Positions 26,449 through 36,554 of a stretch of DNA of 64,000 bases are shown here, one piece after another. The notes beneath the pieces were generated by a model, which was not told where the DNA came from, ran no database searches, and saw only the letters and a program-made list of their open reading frames with translations. Source of the stretch: Symbiodinium natans (lineage: Eukaryota; Sar; Dinophyceae; Suessiales; Symbiodiniaceae); NCBI GenBank assembly GCA_905221605.1, contig CAJNDS010002801.1:498001-562000 (forward strand). The letters run 5' to 3'. A program made the translations under genes and the position numbers. Every line of letters begins with the position of its first letter. Position 1 is the first letter of the stretch.

Positions 26449-28248
26449 TCAACTGCAGCGGTGCACAGCTATGAGGTTGTAGTCGGCTTGCGCGCGCCCA
26501 ACGTGCTTGTGCTGCACTGCGCCTAACGCATCCGGCCTACTACACCTCAAACCTACCGACTCTAAGCTGAAATCGGCGAGCCACAGGGCCCCGCTCTCAA
26601 CGAGGTTGTCGCGGCCACTGGCCCGCGCGAACTGGCATATGTCAGCCCGCACGAAAGCCCAAGGCCAGCGTGGCTCTGCGAGCGTCCCAAACAAGGCGCC
26701 CCACTCCTCTAGCCGCCAGGGTTCCCACTCGCCTTTTTGTGCCTGCAAATGCAGCGCGACGTGGGCGCCCGCGCGCGTGCGTTCCTGCGCACACCGGACG
26801 ACTAGTTGAAGGAAAGCTCGGGGCACATTCTTGCCCTCAAGCCCAATCACGAGCACCTTCGGCTCTGCGCGCAAAACAGCGCCGCTAATTGCCTCTAAGT
26901 GCCCTTCTGCGGCCAGGTTCCAGGTGATCCCGTAGGCCTGCTTGCCTTGCACAAAAGCTGGAACAACCCTGTACCCGTGCCTCCTAGCCGCGTCGGAAAC
27001 GACCGCGTCACCCCAAGCAACCTCTAAGACATCGGCAACCCCTCCAAGGAAATACTGCCGGAACCAACTCTCGACAGCGCCCGACTCTGGGGAAGCCCTA
27101 GGCTGCAACACGCGGGGTTCCGCGACCAAGAGGTCCGCGAGGGCCTCTCGGATCGAGAGCACACCCGTTCTGGCGCGAGACGCTCTCTCGAGCGTCCTGT
27201 CCTGTAACGAGTACGCTCCCTTGTCCAACTTCCTGGCCGAGGCTGCAGCAAGCACGCCGTCGCGGTTCAGGTCGACCTTGGAAATGATCTCCCTGACGGT
27301 AACCGCTTCGTGGGCCGGACGAGTCCCCTCTGAAAGCGTGAGCGCACCGTCCTCGGCGATGTATGCAAGCCGCCATTTGACGCGAACCCCGCTGGCATCG
27401 GGGAGATAGCGGTGCACGCCGACCTGCGCACGGGCAGCATCTACCTGCGTAACCCGTCCTAACCTGCACACCTTAGGGCCTCCACCTACACCCCGATAGG
27501 CAATGCGGTCGCCAAGGCGGAGGACGAAGTCCCTCCCGCGCCTGGTCATCGTGAACTCCACTTGCTTGGCGTCGCCTTGAACCTGTTGCCCTAAGCTGGG
27601 GCGAGACGAGCCGTCCCCGCCGGTTCCATCGTCCTCAAAGACGACCGGCTCGCGGGATTCCGCGCCATCTGCATCCGCAGGAACAAGAATGCAGTCTTCC
27701 GCGTGCGCCTCCATCGGGCCGCGCCGGGCGGAAGAAGTACCCCCCGACTCCATCGACACGGGCTCCAAGGTGAGCCTGTGGCCCTTGACTTCCAACACGC
27801 GCCAGGGGCCGGTCAGACCCGGTTTCCAAGGCACACGCCCCGCCCCCTCTGAACGGGCCCTCGGAGCGTTCCAGACCACTCGGTCTCCTGGCTTAAGGTC
27901 CACAGTGCGCCTATGGCGATTTGCAAGTTTCGCCCGCGCTTCTGAAGACCGCGTCCAGTGCTCTCGGACCGCAGCAGCTAGTTCCGAGAACTGCTTAAAC
28001 TGGCTCCGAGCCCAATCAGAGATGGGTTCGAACTGCAAGGCGTCTCGCAGGACGTCCTTTTCAAGTGGTAGAGCGAGCGACCAGCTCCGCTCTAGGTCCC
28101 TCGGTATTTGGAGTGTTATCAATGACGTACTCCGCCACCACGAGCCAATCCGACCAAGCTTCGGAAAGGGAGGCGCCGACTTGCCTGACGACCGCCCCCA
28201 GCACCTTTTGAACTTCTTGGTGGACTCGCTCGTTTGCGCCCAACTCAC
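26449..28248 (-). CDS. Integrase C-terminal region with Rossmann/methyltransferase-like extension
   Basis: It continues the integrase ORF in another frame; the match crosses over near 28110, so this is a frameshifted continuation, not a new gene. The first part is the usual post-catalytic region of Ty3 integrases: helical sequence, then a beta-rich unit around LKPGDRVVWNAP, KPGLTGPWRVLEV and HRLTLEPVS. A second small beta unit (LRLGDRIAYRG) follows. The last 200 residues begin DVLEVAWGDAVVSDAARRHG and continue with alternating strands and helices, which resembles a SAM-binding Rossmann fold, but I see no convincing catalytic motif. That last call is an inference at low confidence. Confidence 0.65.
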   Translation of the reverse strand: MSWAQTSESTKKFKRCWGRSSGKSAPPFPKLGRIGSWWRSTSLITLQIPRDLERSWSLALPLEKDVLRDALQFEPISDWARSQFKQFSELAAAVREHWTRSSEARAKLANRHRRTVDLKPGDRVVWNAPRARSEGAGRVPWKPGLTGPWRVLEVKGHRLTLEPVSMESGGTSSARRGPMEAHAEDCILVPADADGAESREPVVFEDDGTGGDGSSRPSLGQQVQGDAKQVEFTMTRRGRDFVLRLGDRIAYRGVGGGPKVCRLGRVTQVDAARAQVGVHRYLPDASGVRVKWRLAYIAEDGALTLSEGTRPAHEAVTVREIISKVDLNRDGVLAAASARKLDKGAYSLQDRTLERASRARTGVLSIREALADLLVAEPRVLQPRASPESGAVESWFRQYFLGGVADVLEVAWGDAVVSDAARRHGYRVVPAFVQGKQAYGITWNLAAEGHLEAISGAVLRAEPKVLVIGLEGKNVPRAFLQLVVRCAQERTRAGAHVALHLQAQKGEWEPWRLEEWGALFGTLAEPRWPWAFVRADICQFARASGRDNLVESGALWLADFSLESVGLRCSRPDALGAVQHKHVGRAQADYNLIAVHRCS

Positions 28249-30730
28249 AAGGCCTCAAGGGCGCGCTGAACCGCCACTCGGTCCCAAGCATAGCGCTGAG
28301 TTCTGCCATGAGCGCATTCTTGAACTCTGGCCCTCTATCCGACCTGATGAGGCTCGGGATCGTCCTGCTGCGAAGCACACAGCGCACGAACGCCCTCCTG
28401 ACTTCAGCATGAGTCAGAGACCTCATCGGCTCGAGGAGGACAGCATGACTGAGGCAATCGAAGTACGTAAGCGAGTACCTATGCCCCTCCCTGTCCTCTC
28501 GGTTCGGACCTTCACAGTCCACGCTGACTTCCTGCCAGCATGTCTCGGCGCCACATTTGACCGCACGAGCTTCAACCTTCGTCGGTCGAGAGCGGCCTTT
28601 AATGCAAGCGAGACATTTGGCGACCCAGGTCCGCACATCTTTCTCTAAGTCGGGCCACCAGACTGCCCTCTCTAGCAGCTTGACGGTAACCTCAGCAGAC
28701 CTATGGGCCCCAAGGACTCCACAGTGGACTGAATTGTAGCAAGCGCGGCGCCAGGTCACCCCATTCGCGCCCGCAGCCCCGTTGGGAACCACTGGGACAA
28801 CGACGGTTTGACCCGTCCTGAGGGTCACCTCGCGCTCAAGCAACCCGTCTCCGGATATCTCCATTGGCGGCTCTGGCTTGCGAATCGAGCCCGCCAATGA
28901 GGGATCGCGCCGCTGACCCTCGTACCACGCCGTACGAAGGGATCCCGTGACTCGGAACTCCGAAATGTTCGCCGCGTCCCTTGCCTCGACCGCAAGCTGC
29001 TCACGACGATTTTCGTCCTCCTCCGCGATCAGGCTCAAAGACGGAACACCGCCCTTAAACTCGACCTTGACCTTGGTTGAGGAATGGTCCCAAATGCACA
29101 GGATGGGGCTATGGCTAACGAGCTCTAGAACCACTGCAGGGCCCTTGTGCTCTTCACCCATAAACGCCAAAACTCTACCCTTCAGCTTGCACTCATTGGC
29201 ATTCTTCCCGCGACTGATAGCGCCCGCGGTCCAATGCCCTTCTACGCCCTCGTTGGACGAAGAGAATTGAGCAAGGACCCTTGACGCCTGCAGGGTAGAC
29301 CTGCGGGGATCCGAAGCTGCTTCTCCGGTTGCCCGCCAGCCAATGACCTGAGTAACCCTACCCACAAGGGCTATCAGCTTGCCGAAGGAGGGGTCTAAGG
29401 CAACCTCTTTACCATTAGACCTCCAGAGCACTTCACACTGCTCATTCACGACATGTCTGTGGCCGTGCCAGTTCACCACTGACGACCAATGCACGACGAT
29501 GTCGCCCTGAACCACATTCAGGGGCGAGCAGTTGTGCCCCGCCACCACAGCACCATCTTCTCTAACCACCCATGTGGTCCAGTAAGGCTTCACATCGCCC
29601 CACTTGGAAAGATCCTTGTGCTGGGAGCCGAGGCTGAGCTTCATGGAATGGCTCTTCTTCCATATCTTCCCACTCAGCATGCCATATGCAGTGGGAACTG
29701 GAGCATCTTTGGGCGTAGTCCTAAACCCTACCGCCCATTGCTGGATGGTTGAGGACCTAACCCTAACCAAACCTCCTGTCCTATCCAAAGTTGCAAGGAC
29801 GGAGTTGACCTCTAGGCCCACCTCATGGGCCTCAAGGTCGCCCTCAAGCGGAGGTTCGGGCTCCTCCCGCTCGGCTATCTCTACCGAGATATCGACTGCC
29901 TCTTTCTCGATGCAGGCGGGGCAGCGAGAAAACAGGTAGGTCCGCTTGCCGCAGATGCACAGACCCTCATGGTCCCAGAGGGGTCGTGACGGTTCGTCCA
30001 GCATCCCTCTAATGCTGGCATCATCAATGGAACGAACCGCGTCCAGCCTCAAGGACCGCAGAACCTCCGCCCCCAATGCCTGCTTCCCTACGATCCCAAA
30101 ACCTCGCAGGGGAGGCTCCGGAAAATCCTTCTTGAGTTCCGGACAAGCCTCGGCCACTTCCAAGTGGCCTTGCTGCGTGCGCCAAAGGCGTGGCCGCACC
30201 GCCCAGATAGCCTTGATGCCTGCCCAAGCCTCTCCTACAGCCCTGGCTTCCTTGCGCTGCAGGTTCCTTGCTTGGAGCGTGAGCTCAACAACCAAAGGCC
30301 ACCTAAGGACGGCTGTGACAAGCCCGCCTTGCCCTAGTCCTACGAGGAACTGCGGACGAAACCCCGAAGCTTCCCTAAGAACCTTGGCACACGAAGTAAG
30401 CAAGTCGACCCTGATCCGCTTGATCTTCTTGGTCCCTGCGAGCCTGCCGGCCCCGCAATCAAAATGCGAGGCAAGCCCGTCGGTATCCTCAAACGGACCC
30501 CAACAACCCCTGACAGCCACAGAAACTCCAGGGAGGCTCGCTTGAAAAACGCGCCTGATTTCAGTCAGCTCTGCGTCCTGCTCTTTCCAACGCGCGTAGT
30601 CAAAGACGACCATGACGCGCACCGGAAGGGCTGCGACGACGCACATCGGCGCGGCCTGGAGCTCTGGGACGGCGTCGTTGCCGACCGCCCAGGGCACGGG
30701 TCCGTCACCCTCAGTACCCAGAGCTTCCAT
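28061..30730 (-). CDS. Ty3/gypsy-type integrase (N-terminal and catalytic core)
   Basis: The annotated ATG (30730) lies in the terminal repeat of the inserted transposon; before insertion the frame was continuous with RNase H (YLGEG joined to EGDGP at the GTAC site). Residues 1-640 are an unrecognised N-terminal extension with one CxC...CxxC cluster (CICGKRTYLFSRCPAC). Then come the HHCC zinc domain (HCGVLGAHRS...WWPDLEKDV...CLACIKG) and the RNase H-fold core with D (SVDCEGPN), D (RSDRGPEFKNA) and E (GANERVHQEVQ). It inserts element cDNA into the genome. The frame fails after NTPNTEGPR. Confidence 0.85.
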   Translation of the reverse strand: MEALGTEGDGPVPWAVGNDAVPELQAAPMCVVAALPVRVMVVFDYARWKEQDAELTEIRRVFQASLPGVSVAVRGCWGPFEDTDGLASHFDCGAGRLAGTKKIKRIRVDLLTSCAKVLREASGFRPQFLVGLGQGGLVTAVLRWPLVVELTLQARNLQRKEARAVGEAWAGIKAIWAVRPRLWRTQQGHLEVAEACPELKKDFPEPPLRGFGIVGKQALGAEVLRSLRLDAVRSIDDASIRGMLDEPSRPLWDHEGLCICGKRTYLFSRCPACIEKEAVDISVEIAEREEPEPPLEGDLEAHEVGLEVNSVLATLDRTGGLVRVRSSTIQQWAVGFRTTPKDAPVPTAYGMLSGKIWKKSHSMKLSLGSQHKDLSKWGDVKPYWTTWVVREDGAVVAGHNCSPLNVVQGDIVVHWSSVVNWHGHRHVVNEQCEVLWRSNGKEVALDPSFGKLIALVGRVTQVIGWRATGEAASDPRRSTLQASRVLAQFSSSNEGVEGHWTAGAISRGKNANECKLKGRVLAFMGEEHKGPAVVLELVSHSPILCIWDHSSTKVKVEFKGGVPSLSLIAEEDENRREQLAVEARDAANISEFRVTGSLRTAWYEGQRRDPSLAGSIRKPEPPMEISGDGLLEREVTLRTGQTVVVPVVPNGAAGANGVTWRRACYNSVHCGVLGAHRSAEVTVKLLERAVWWPDLEKDVRTWVAKCLACIKGRSRPTKVEARAVKCGAETCWQEVSVDCEGPNREDREGHRYSLTYFDCLSHAVLLEPMRSLTHAEVRRAFVRCVLRSRTIPSLIRSDRGPEFKNALMAELSAMLGTEWRFSAPLRPCELGANERVHQEVQKVLGAVVRQVGASLSEAWSDWLVVAEYVIDNTPNTEGPRAELVARSTT

Positions 30731-30740
30731 TCTTGCTTAA
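30718..30740 (+). repeat. Transposon terminal inverted repeat, left
   Basis: Perfect inverted match to 41553-41575. The motif CTTGCTTAA at its inner end recurs at 30751-30759, where CTTGCTTAAATT follows. Confidence 0.9.
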
Positions 30741-30996
30741 ATAAGGTTGTCTTGCTTAAATTTTTTTGTCTGCCTTAAATAGACGTTTTTCTAAGCTAAT
30801 TAGACAAGAATTTTTTAAATAAGGAAGAATAAACGCATTATTGACTATTTAGAAGGTTTTACTCCTTAATTAAGAGGTTTTTCTTGCTAAATAAGGATTA
30901 CATCTTAAATTTAGCAAAGACAAAAACAACCAGAAAATTACCATCTATTTAGTGTTAAGCAGTAATTTTTTTCACATAAATTTTGTGTGATCGACG
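30741..30996 (+). other. AT-rich subterminal region
   Basis: Several TTAAATAAGG/CTTGCTTAAAT-type phrases repeat in both orientations. This is typical of subterminal transposase-binding regions, but no binding is shown. Confidence 0.4.
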
Positions 30997-32442
30997 ATGC
31001 ATGTGCCACGATGGGCTACAGCTCTTGATCGGTTTGATCTCGTCGCTCCGCCTAAAATAATGTCGGGGGACCGAAGAAAGAACACGGCCAGTGGCAAAGA
31101 CATAGCCCCGTTGCTACAGGCAGCTTTTGGTACTGAGGGACCCAAAGCAGGGGAGTTCCCCAGCACAGGGCTTCAGTTTTTGGAAGTCCATGAGTTTCTC
31201 ATCAAGGAACTTTTGCTGGCCACACCGAGAGTCACTGCTGGATTGGTTCAGGAAGGTTGCAATGCATGCTTTCAAGGCCTGGATCAAGCAGTGGCCGTCT
31301 CGTTCAGTCAAGTGGTGGCAAGTGCTTGCAAGTTGGTGTGGGACAAAAAGGGCCAGGTACTGAATGGTAAGAAGCTCAAGCCGGATGCTTTGAGAAGGTT
31401 GGTCATGGTGCTGGCCGGGCCCAGGAGGTCTCTTGAGCAAGGGACGTTTTTGAAGAAGCAAAAGGAGAGTGCCTCAGGCTCTGGCTCCCGCCTGTCCACT
31501 GGATCAACAGCCAGCTCCTCTGGAGGTGCTTGTCTTGAGAGCGAGCTCGGTGCCTTGGCAGCCTCCTATGGCTTGCCAGCAGTGCCGGCCAAGGCAAATG
31601 CTCTTGTCCCGCCAGTTGGTGTTTCAGATGACGAATCGCCAAATGCACCAGCTGCAATGGAGATTTCCTCCTCGGAGGAGGTGCCCAGCAGCAGTGCCAA
31701 GAGCAAGGCGAAAGCTTCTGCCCCTCAGCCTCGAAAGCTTTCAGGCAAGCCGAGCCTCGGGGCCTACGATGCGAACAGGGCTTGCATGGTGAGGACCGAA
31801 AAAGGTAGGCTCTACGAAGCCGACATGACAGAAGGCACCGACGGTTTCATGTATGCAGCTTATGGGACGAACAAGCCCGAGAAGACAGAAGTGCCTATTC
31901 TCCTCTGGAAGAAATCCATGGAGGGGAAACTTAAGAGGCAGGGTGAACCTGTCCTGAGGAAGCCCGCTGCAGCTAAGAAGGCTGCCAGCAAGGCTGCTGC
32001 TGCTAAGCAGTCTTCGAAGAAAAGGCCGGCTGCAGCTCCTGTCAGCTTGCCGCCTCCTGTAGAGGAGGAGGACGAGGACAACCATCGTGACGATGCAGAT
32101 GAGCAGCAGCAAGCGGAAGCACATCCAGGGGGTGAGCTCGTGCAACAGGATCGCGAGCAGCAGGTGCCGGAGCAGGAGGTGCCGGAGCCGGAGCAAGGGT
32201 CGGGCAAAGTGCATCGCTATGCTGCCATGTACTACAAGGCTCCGAAGAACGAGATTGCCATCTGCAAGTATTGGCGAGGCCGGAAGGACATCCGGAGACG
32301 ACAGCTGTGTGTGGCCAAGTCATCTTTCGACAAAGACACGAGCTACAAGAAGGCTGAGCCGATTTGCAAGCAGCTGATGGAGCAGAAGCTGTTGGAGGCA
32401 GACTGCAAGGCTGCTCTTCAGAAAGCTTTGTCTGCAGGATGA
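30997..32442 (+). CDS. Transposon accessory protein 1 (unrecognised, 481 codons)
   Basis: The likely start is ATG 30997 or Met 22 (31060, MSGDRRKNTASG). An N-terminal helical third (EFPSTGLQFLEVHEFLIKEL) is followed by Ser- and Ala/Lys-rich linkers (KRPAAAP; acidic EEEDEDN; Gln/Glu-rich) and a compact basic C-terminus (YAAMYYKAPKNEIAICKYW, then KDIRRRQLCVAK). The basic patches suggest DNA binding; this is inference. A hairpin motif at 31666-31681 is read as Ser-Ser-Glu-Glu. G/C-rich third positions support coding. Confidence 0.6.
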   Translation: MHVPRWATALDRFDLVAPPKIMSGDRRKNTASGKDIAPLLQAAFGTEGPKAGEFPSTGLQFLEVHEFLIKELLLATPRVTAGLVQEGCNACFQGLDQAVAVSFSQVVASACKLVWDKKGQVLNGKKLKPDALRRLVMVLAGPRRSLEQGTFLKKQKESASGSGSRLSTGSTASSSGGACLESELGALAASYGLPAVPAKANALVPPVGVSDDESPNAPAAMEISSSEEVPSSSAKSKAKASAPQPRKLSGKPSLGAYDANRACMVRTEKGRLYEADMTEGTDGFMYAAYGTNKPEKTEVPILLWKKSMEGKLKRQGEPVLRKPAAAKKAASKAAAAKQSSKKRPAAAPVSLPPPVEEEDEDNHRDDADEQQQAEAHPGGELVQQDREQQVPEQEVPEPEQGSGKVHRYAAMYYKAPKNEIAICKYWRGRKDIRRRQLCVAKSSFDKDTSYKKAEPICKQLMEQKLLEADCKAALQKALSAG

Positions 32443-33316
32443 ATTTTGGTATATAGAATCTTGTTCGTGCATGGTGCCAGATCGAGGTGCATCGCCGGTA
32501 AATTGTATAGCCTGTGTTCGAGTTTCACTCAAATTGAAAAACTTTGATTTTCACGTGTGCACATCATGCTGGATCGTGCGAAACAAGTTTGTTGTCACGG
32601 GCGAATTGCATTTGAGTTTTTTCTGCAGAACACTACATGCAGCAACCTTGTATGCATGCTGTGCTGCATGACGTGAGTGCATTGCTCAAACATGGTTGCA
32701 TGGATCGAGGCATGTGTATCTAACGACCCAAACATATATATATATATATGCTGTATAAATATTTTCCCCTAAACCCTAAACCCTAAACCCTAAACCCTAA
32801 ACCCTAAACTTAAATTAGCCCTGGCCCTAAACCATATACCCCAAATTTTAATCCTAGCGCCTAAACCGGGCCCGAAGCCCGGCCTAAACCCTTTTGAACA
32901 GCAACCCTGCAGGTCGACACCCTATATGCACCCTGCATGCCGACAGTGCATGTGCAGCCATGGAATGGAGGCCGTTGCATGCATCGATCTTACTTGTTTG
33001 CTATTAGAGAGTACGATCGAGAGTTTCCAGAAAGTCGACCTTTTGCTGCATGCAGCCCGGGCCTTATAAATTGCGATTCTCTGCATGCATGCACGGCAGG
33101 CGAGCGGTCCGTGCACGCATGCAGCCTCCTGGGAAGGAGGGCCTCCTTGCAGGAGGCAGCAATGCACAAGTCGATCCTGCATGCATGCATAGATCGTCAG
33201 GTCTGCAGAGCATGTGCTTGCATGCAGTGCCCGCTATAGATGCGAAGCCTTGCAGCACTTGGCATGCACAGCCAGCTTAAAGCTCTTTTCGTGCTCGAGA
33301 TCGAGCGATATCCTAA
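32443..33316 (+). other. Non-coding stretch rich in TGCATGCA and a CCCTAAA patch
   Basis: It holds a TA repeat near 32733-32748, a CCCTAAA array at 32767-32808, and many GCATGC palindromes between 32630 and 33270. No supported gene. Confidence 0.5.
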
Positions 33317-33964
33317 GTGAACCTTCTGCAGCCCGGCCCAGGTGGTGTCATGGCAAACATCTCCGAATTGGCATGGGGATCCTCCAGACCTTGCATTACA
33401 GACCTTCGTGAATGCAACTACTGCCATTACGACACATACATTCGCAAAACAGGCTGCGTCAATACCTGTTGTTCGCATTATTATATGCGGTTGGAGAGGC
33501 CCAAAGAAGGCCCCTGGCACAGGGGCAAGCAGGGCGGCGATCGCCCCAAGCGAGACTGGAGCTGGTCCGACTGGACCAAGAGCACCACAGCCGCGGTCGT
33601 CCAGGAGAAGCTCCTGGAGAAAGAGATCACCAAAATCAAGCAAGAGCTCGAGTCCTCCTCCTCTGAGGAGGAGGCGAGCGACTCCGACGAGGCGGCCGGG
33701 GTGGCAGGGCCGGTCAAGGTGAGCAAGAGGGCATCCGAGTCCCTTCTGGTTGCTTGGCCCAAGAAGCGGCCCCGATCTCGAGCAAGCGAGGCAAGTGTGG
33801 TGCCGATCTCGGATCCCGGCAAGGAGGCCTGCCATGGGATCGACTGCATAAAGAAAGGGAACCCTAAATCCAAACCCAGTTATATAACTTTAAACCCTAT
33901 ATTATATCGCTTAAGTTTTTTTTATAGGATCGACCCTAAACCCTATACACCAGCCCTAAGTTAG
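33317..33964 (+). CDS. Transposon accessory ORF 2 (unrecognised; may be spliced)
   Basis: The start is uncertain; Met at 33350 (MANISELAWG) is the better candidate. It contains CNYCHYDTYIRKTGCVNTCC, a Cys/His cluster that could bind zinc, then DWSWSDWTK, a coiled-coil-like KLLEKEITKIKQELE, and SSSSEEEASDSDE encoded by a hairpin motif copy. From about 33850 the sequence becomes telomere-like, so the last 35 codons are probably intron. Confidence 0.45.
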   Translation: MNLLQPGPGGVMANISELAWGSSRPCITDLRECNYCHYDTYIRKTGCVNTCCSHYYMRLERPKEGPWHRGKQGGDRPKRDWSWSDWTKSTTAAVVQEKLLEKEITKIKQELESSSSEEEASDSDEAAGVAGPVKVSKRASESLLVAWPKKRPRSRASEASVVPISDPGKEACHGIDCIKKGNPKSKPSYITLNPILYRLSFFYRIDPKPYTPALS

Positions 33965-34082
33965 AGCAGTTGATCCTCGAGGTGCCTGCTGCAGAGCAAG
34001 TCACCGAGGACCTGGGTGCTGGCCCTGCCCCGGACAAGGCCCCGGAGGCGACAAGGAGGGCGAGAAGGAGAAGGAGGCCCCG

Positions 34083-34358
34083 GTGGTCGAGGAGGAGGCC
34101 CAGAAGGATCTCGAGAAGGAGACCGATGCCCAGGGGGACAAGGCCGGTGATCATGTGGACGACGACGAGATCCAGGAGGTGTCGTGCAAGATCACTCGCA
34201 AGAGTCGCAAGAAGAACAAAGGCCGAGCGAGGGTCTTGTGGCTCAAAGAGCAGATTGCAGAGCTGAAGTCCACAGGTCGCTGGGTGGGGTCAGAAGCTCC
34301 GAATGCAGCCGACAGGGACAGGCGCCTCGAAGCCGAAGCACAGGGGTCGGCATGGTAA
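34083..34358 (+). CDS. Transposon accessory ORF, Glu/Lys-rich C-terminal part
   Basis: Probably the continuation of the ORF at 33317 after an intron and a frameshift near 34040, since a different frame from 33970 encodes similar coding-type sequence (LEVPAAEQVTEDLGAGPAP). It encodes an acidic/basic helix region with KITRKSRKKNKGRARVLWLK and IAELKSTGRWVGSEAP. Family unrecognised. Confidence 0.4.
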   Translation: MVEEEAQKDLEKETDAQGDKAGDHVDDDEIQEVSCKITRKSRKKNKGRARVLWLKEQIAELKSTGRWVGSEAPNAADRDRRLEAEAQGSAW

Positions 34359-34952
34359 ATCTGTATGGTTTTTGAGTGCATGTAGATCGATCTATAGATA
34401 TATAGAATTAATCGAGAGATATACATATATATATATATGTGTACAAAGACAGAAGTTGATTCCTATATATAGTTTCTGAGCTTTTATGCATAAGCATTTC
34501 GACCGACCCCTTGCTGCTCGGCCCGTGTATATATAGATCGATCCCAGCATTTTAGCCACTTCACAGCTCGATCGTGTGGCTCGCCCGGGATCCATGGTGC
34601 TCTTCCATGCATATGGCTGCATGCAAAAAGATCGACAGGGTCCGTGCATGCTGGGCTTTCGGTGTCGCCCTGTGCAAGCCTGTGTTCTCCGGCATGCATG
34701 CATGCACTGTGCCTTGCAGGTTCTGCCCAGCCGGAGCCAGCACGTGCTGCCTGGAGCTCAGATCGAGAAACACTAGCTGTGTCTGAACGAGATAAGTGCA
34801 TATGACGTGCAGCACACAACACCTTAATTATAGTGTAGACTGCGATCCTGGCTGCATCGATATCAATATGCCTGTCATGTTTGTAGAAATCGATCCAATG
34901 CCAGCAATTTGAGGTCACACATTGTGTCCTCCTCGGAGGAGGACTTGCTGAG

Positions 34953-35717
34953 AAGAGGATGGTGCCGAAGGACACTGTGCTGATCTATATATATATAGTT
35001 CAGGTTTCGGGGCCGTGTCCTCCTTGGTGGAGGACACCGTTAACTTAGACATATGCATGTTTCAGATCTATATATCTATATCTATATATATATATATATA
35101 TATATATTTTTCGTGTCCTCCTCGGAGGAGGACACCATATATAATTTTAATTAAATATATATATATATATATGTATATAGATATATATATATAATATATA
35201 TTATATATATATAATATATAATACTAGCTTAACATATATATATGTATATACATATGGTGTCCTCCTCGGAGGAGGACACCATACATATATATATATACTT
35301 ATATATATATATAATTTATATTTATATATTTAATTATTTATATGTATATATGTATTTATGTATATATAAACATATATACATATATATACATATATATACA
35401 TATATATATATATATAATAATATATATACATTATAGATATATAATATTATAAACTATTAAGGTTAACCCGGAACCCTAAACCCTAAACCCTAAACCCTAA
35501 ACCCTAAACCCTAAACCCTAAACCTCAAAACCCCAAACCCCAAACCCCAAACCCTAAACCCTAAACCGTTAACCCTAAACCCTAAACCCTAAACCCTAAG
35601 AGGATGGTGCCGAAGGACACTGTGCTGATCTTTGTATAGTTCAGGTTTCGGGGCCGTGTCCTCCTTGGTGGAGGACACCGTTAACTTAGATATATGCATG
35701 TTTCAGATCTATATATA
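34953..35717 (+). repeat. Direct duplication of a ~118-bp block (34953-35071 and 35598-35717)
   Basis: Both copies contain AGGATGGTGCCGAAGGACAC, the TTGGTGG hairpin and GTTAACTTAGA, and are followed by a CTCGGAG hairpin. The second copy starts straight after a CCCTAAA array. Confidence 0.85.
35472..35600. repeat. CCCTAAA array inside the transposon
   Basis: About 17 units, mostly CCCTAAA with several CCCCAAA units, lie in a TA-rich stretch. The array is inside the transposon, so it travelled with it or formed there. Confidence 0.9.
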
Positions 35718-36146
35718 TATATATATATATTTCGTGTCCTCCTCGGAGGAGGACACCATATATATATAAATAAAAAAAAATATATATATATATATATATA
35801 GATATATGTATATATATATATATGTATATAGATATATATATAATATATATATGATATAATATATATATATATAATACTTAATCTTGTCCTCCTCGGAGGA
35901 GGACACCATATACATATATATATATATATACTTATATATATATATACATAGGCTTTAGGGTTTAGGGTTTAAGGTTTAGGGTTTAGGGCTCAGGGTTTAG
36001 GGCTCAGGGTTAGGGTTTAGGGTTCCCAAAAACCTAAACCCTAAAGCCGAAACCCTTCAAGCCCAAACCCTAAACAGGTCCCTGAACCCTATAGGTATAT
36101 AACTCATGAATTTTGATGTGTTGGGAGCCCTGGCCCGGGGAAGTGG

Positions 36147-36252
36147 GGTTAAAAAAGGTTAAAAATCTTAACCTTTTTTAACCGCTCCTGTCGAGTATGT
36201 TGCCTTTTAAAACAAGGTTAAAAAAGGTTAAGGTTTTTAACCTTTTTTAACC
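36147..36252. repeat. Twin hairpins with 16-base arms
   Basis: GGTTAAAAAAGGTTAA with five loop bases and its exact complement occurs at 36147-36183 and again at 36216-36252. The loops differ (AAATC and GGTTT). They lie about 100 bases before the next gene. Confidence 0.9.
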
Positions 36253-36353
36253 CTGGGGGCCCTGGTGCACCACTCAACTGCCCCGCTAGCATTTCGCTGC
36301 AAACCAAAAACGTCCCATTTAGGTTCTTTCGCCCGTGTAGCTGGCTGGCAGCC

Positions 36354-36554
36354 ATGGCGAAAGCAACGGCAGCCAAGACGAAGCCGGCAGCCAAGAAGCC
36401 AGTCAAGCAGCAGCTGAAGAGCCCGAAAAAGGCAAGGAACACTTCGGCATCAGTGAACAAGGGCCAGATCAGTGGTTTCCTGACTGGCATTAAGTACAAG
36501 GCCAACAACCCCAAGGATCCCCAGACCAGCAGTGCCCAGCAGCTCTTGGAGGCC
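36354..36554 (+). CDS. Transposon accessory protein 3, exon 1
   Basis: From ATG 36354, 67 codons: a Lys/Ala-rich start (MAKATAAKTKPAAKKP) then SVNKGQISGFLTGIKYKAN and SAQQLLEA. The frame then runs into TA repeats, while matching sequence resumes at 37270. The exon ends at GAGGCC, a hexamer found also at the start of exon 2. The basic N-terminus suggests nucleic-acid binding. Confidence 0.6.

Larger units (their letters stand above)
34924..35908. repeat. Cluster of short perfect hairpins, GTGTCCTCCTC/GAGGAGGACAC
   Basis: Copies lie at 34924-34944, 35015-35037, 35113-35136, 35254-35282, 35656-35678, 35734-35757 and 35884-35908. The longest has 14-base arms (ATGGTGTCCTCCTC and its complement) around one central G. 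Two copies have a TTGGTGG centre instead. They sit in TA-rich DNA that is otherwise unique or simple repeat. Confidence 0.9.

Noticed and set aside
34924-35908. CRISPR array
   Set aside because: The repeats are single hairpins at irregular distances with TA-rich spacers and no cas genes, in a eukaryotic context.
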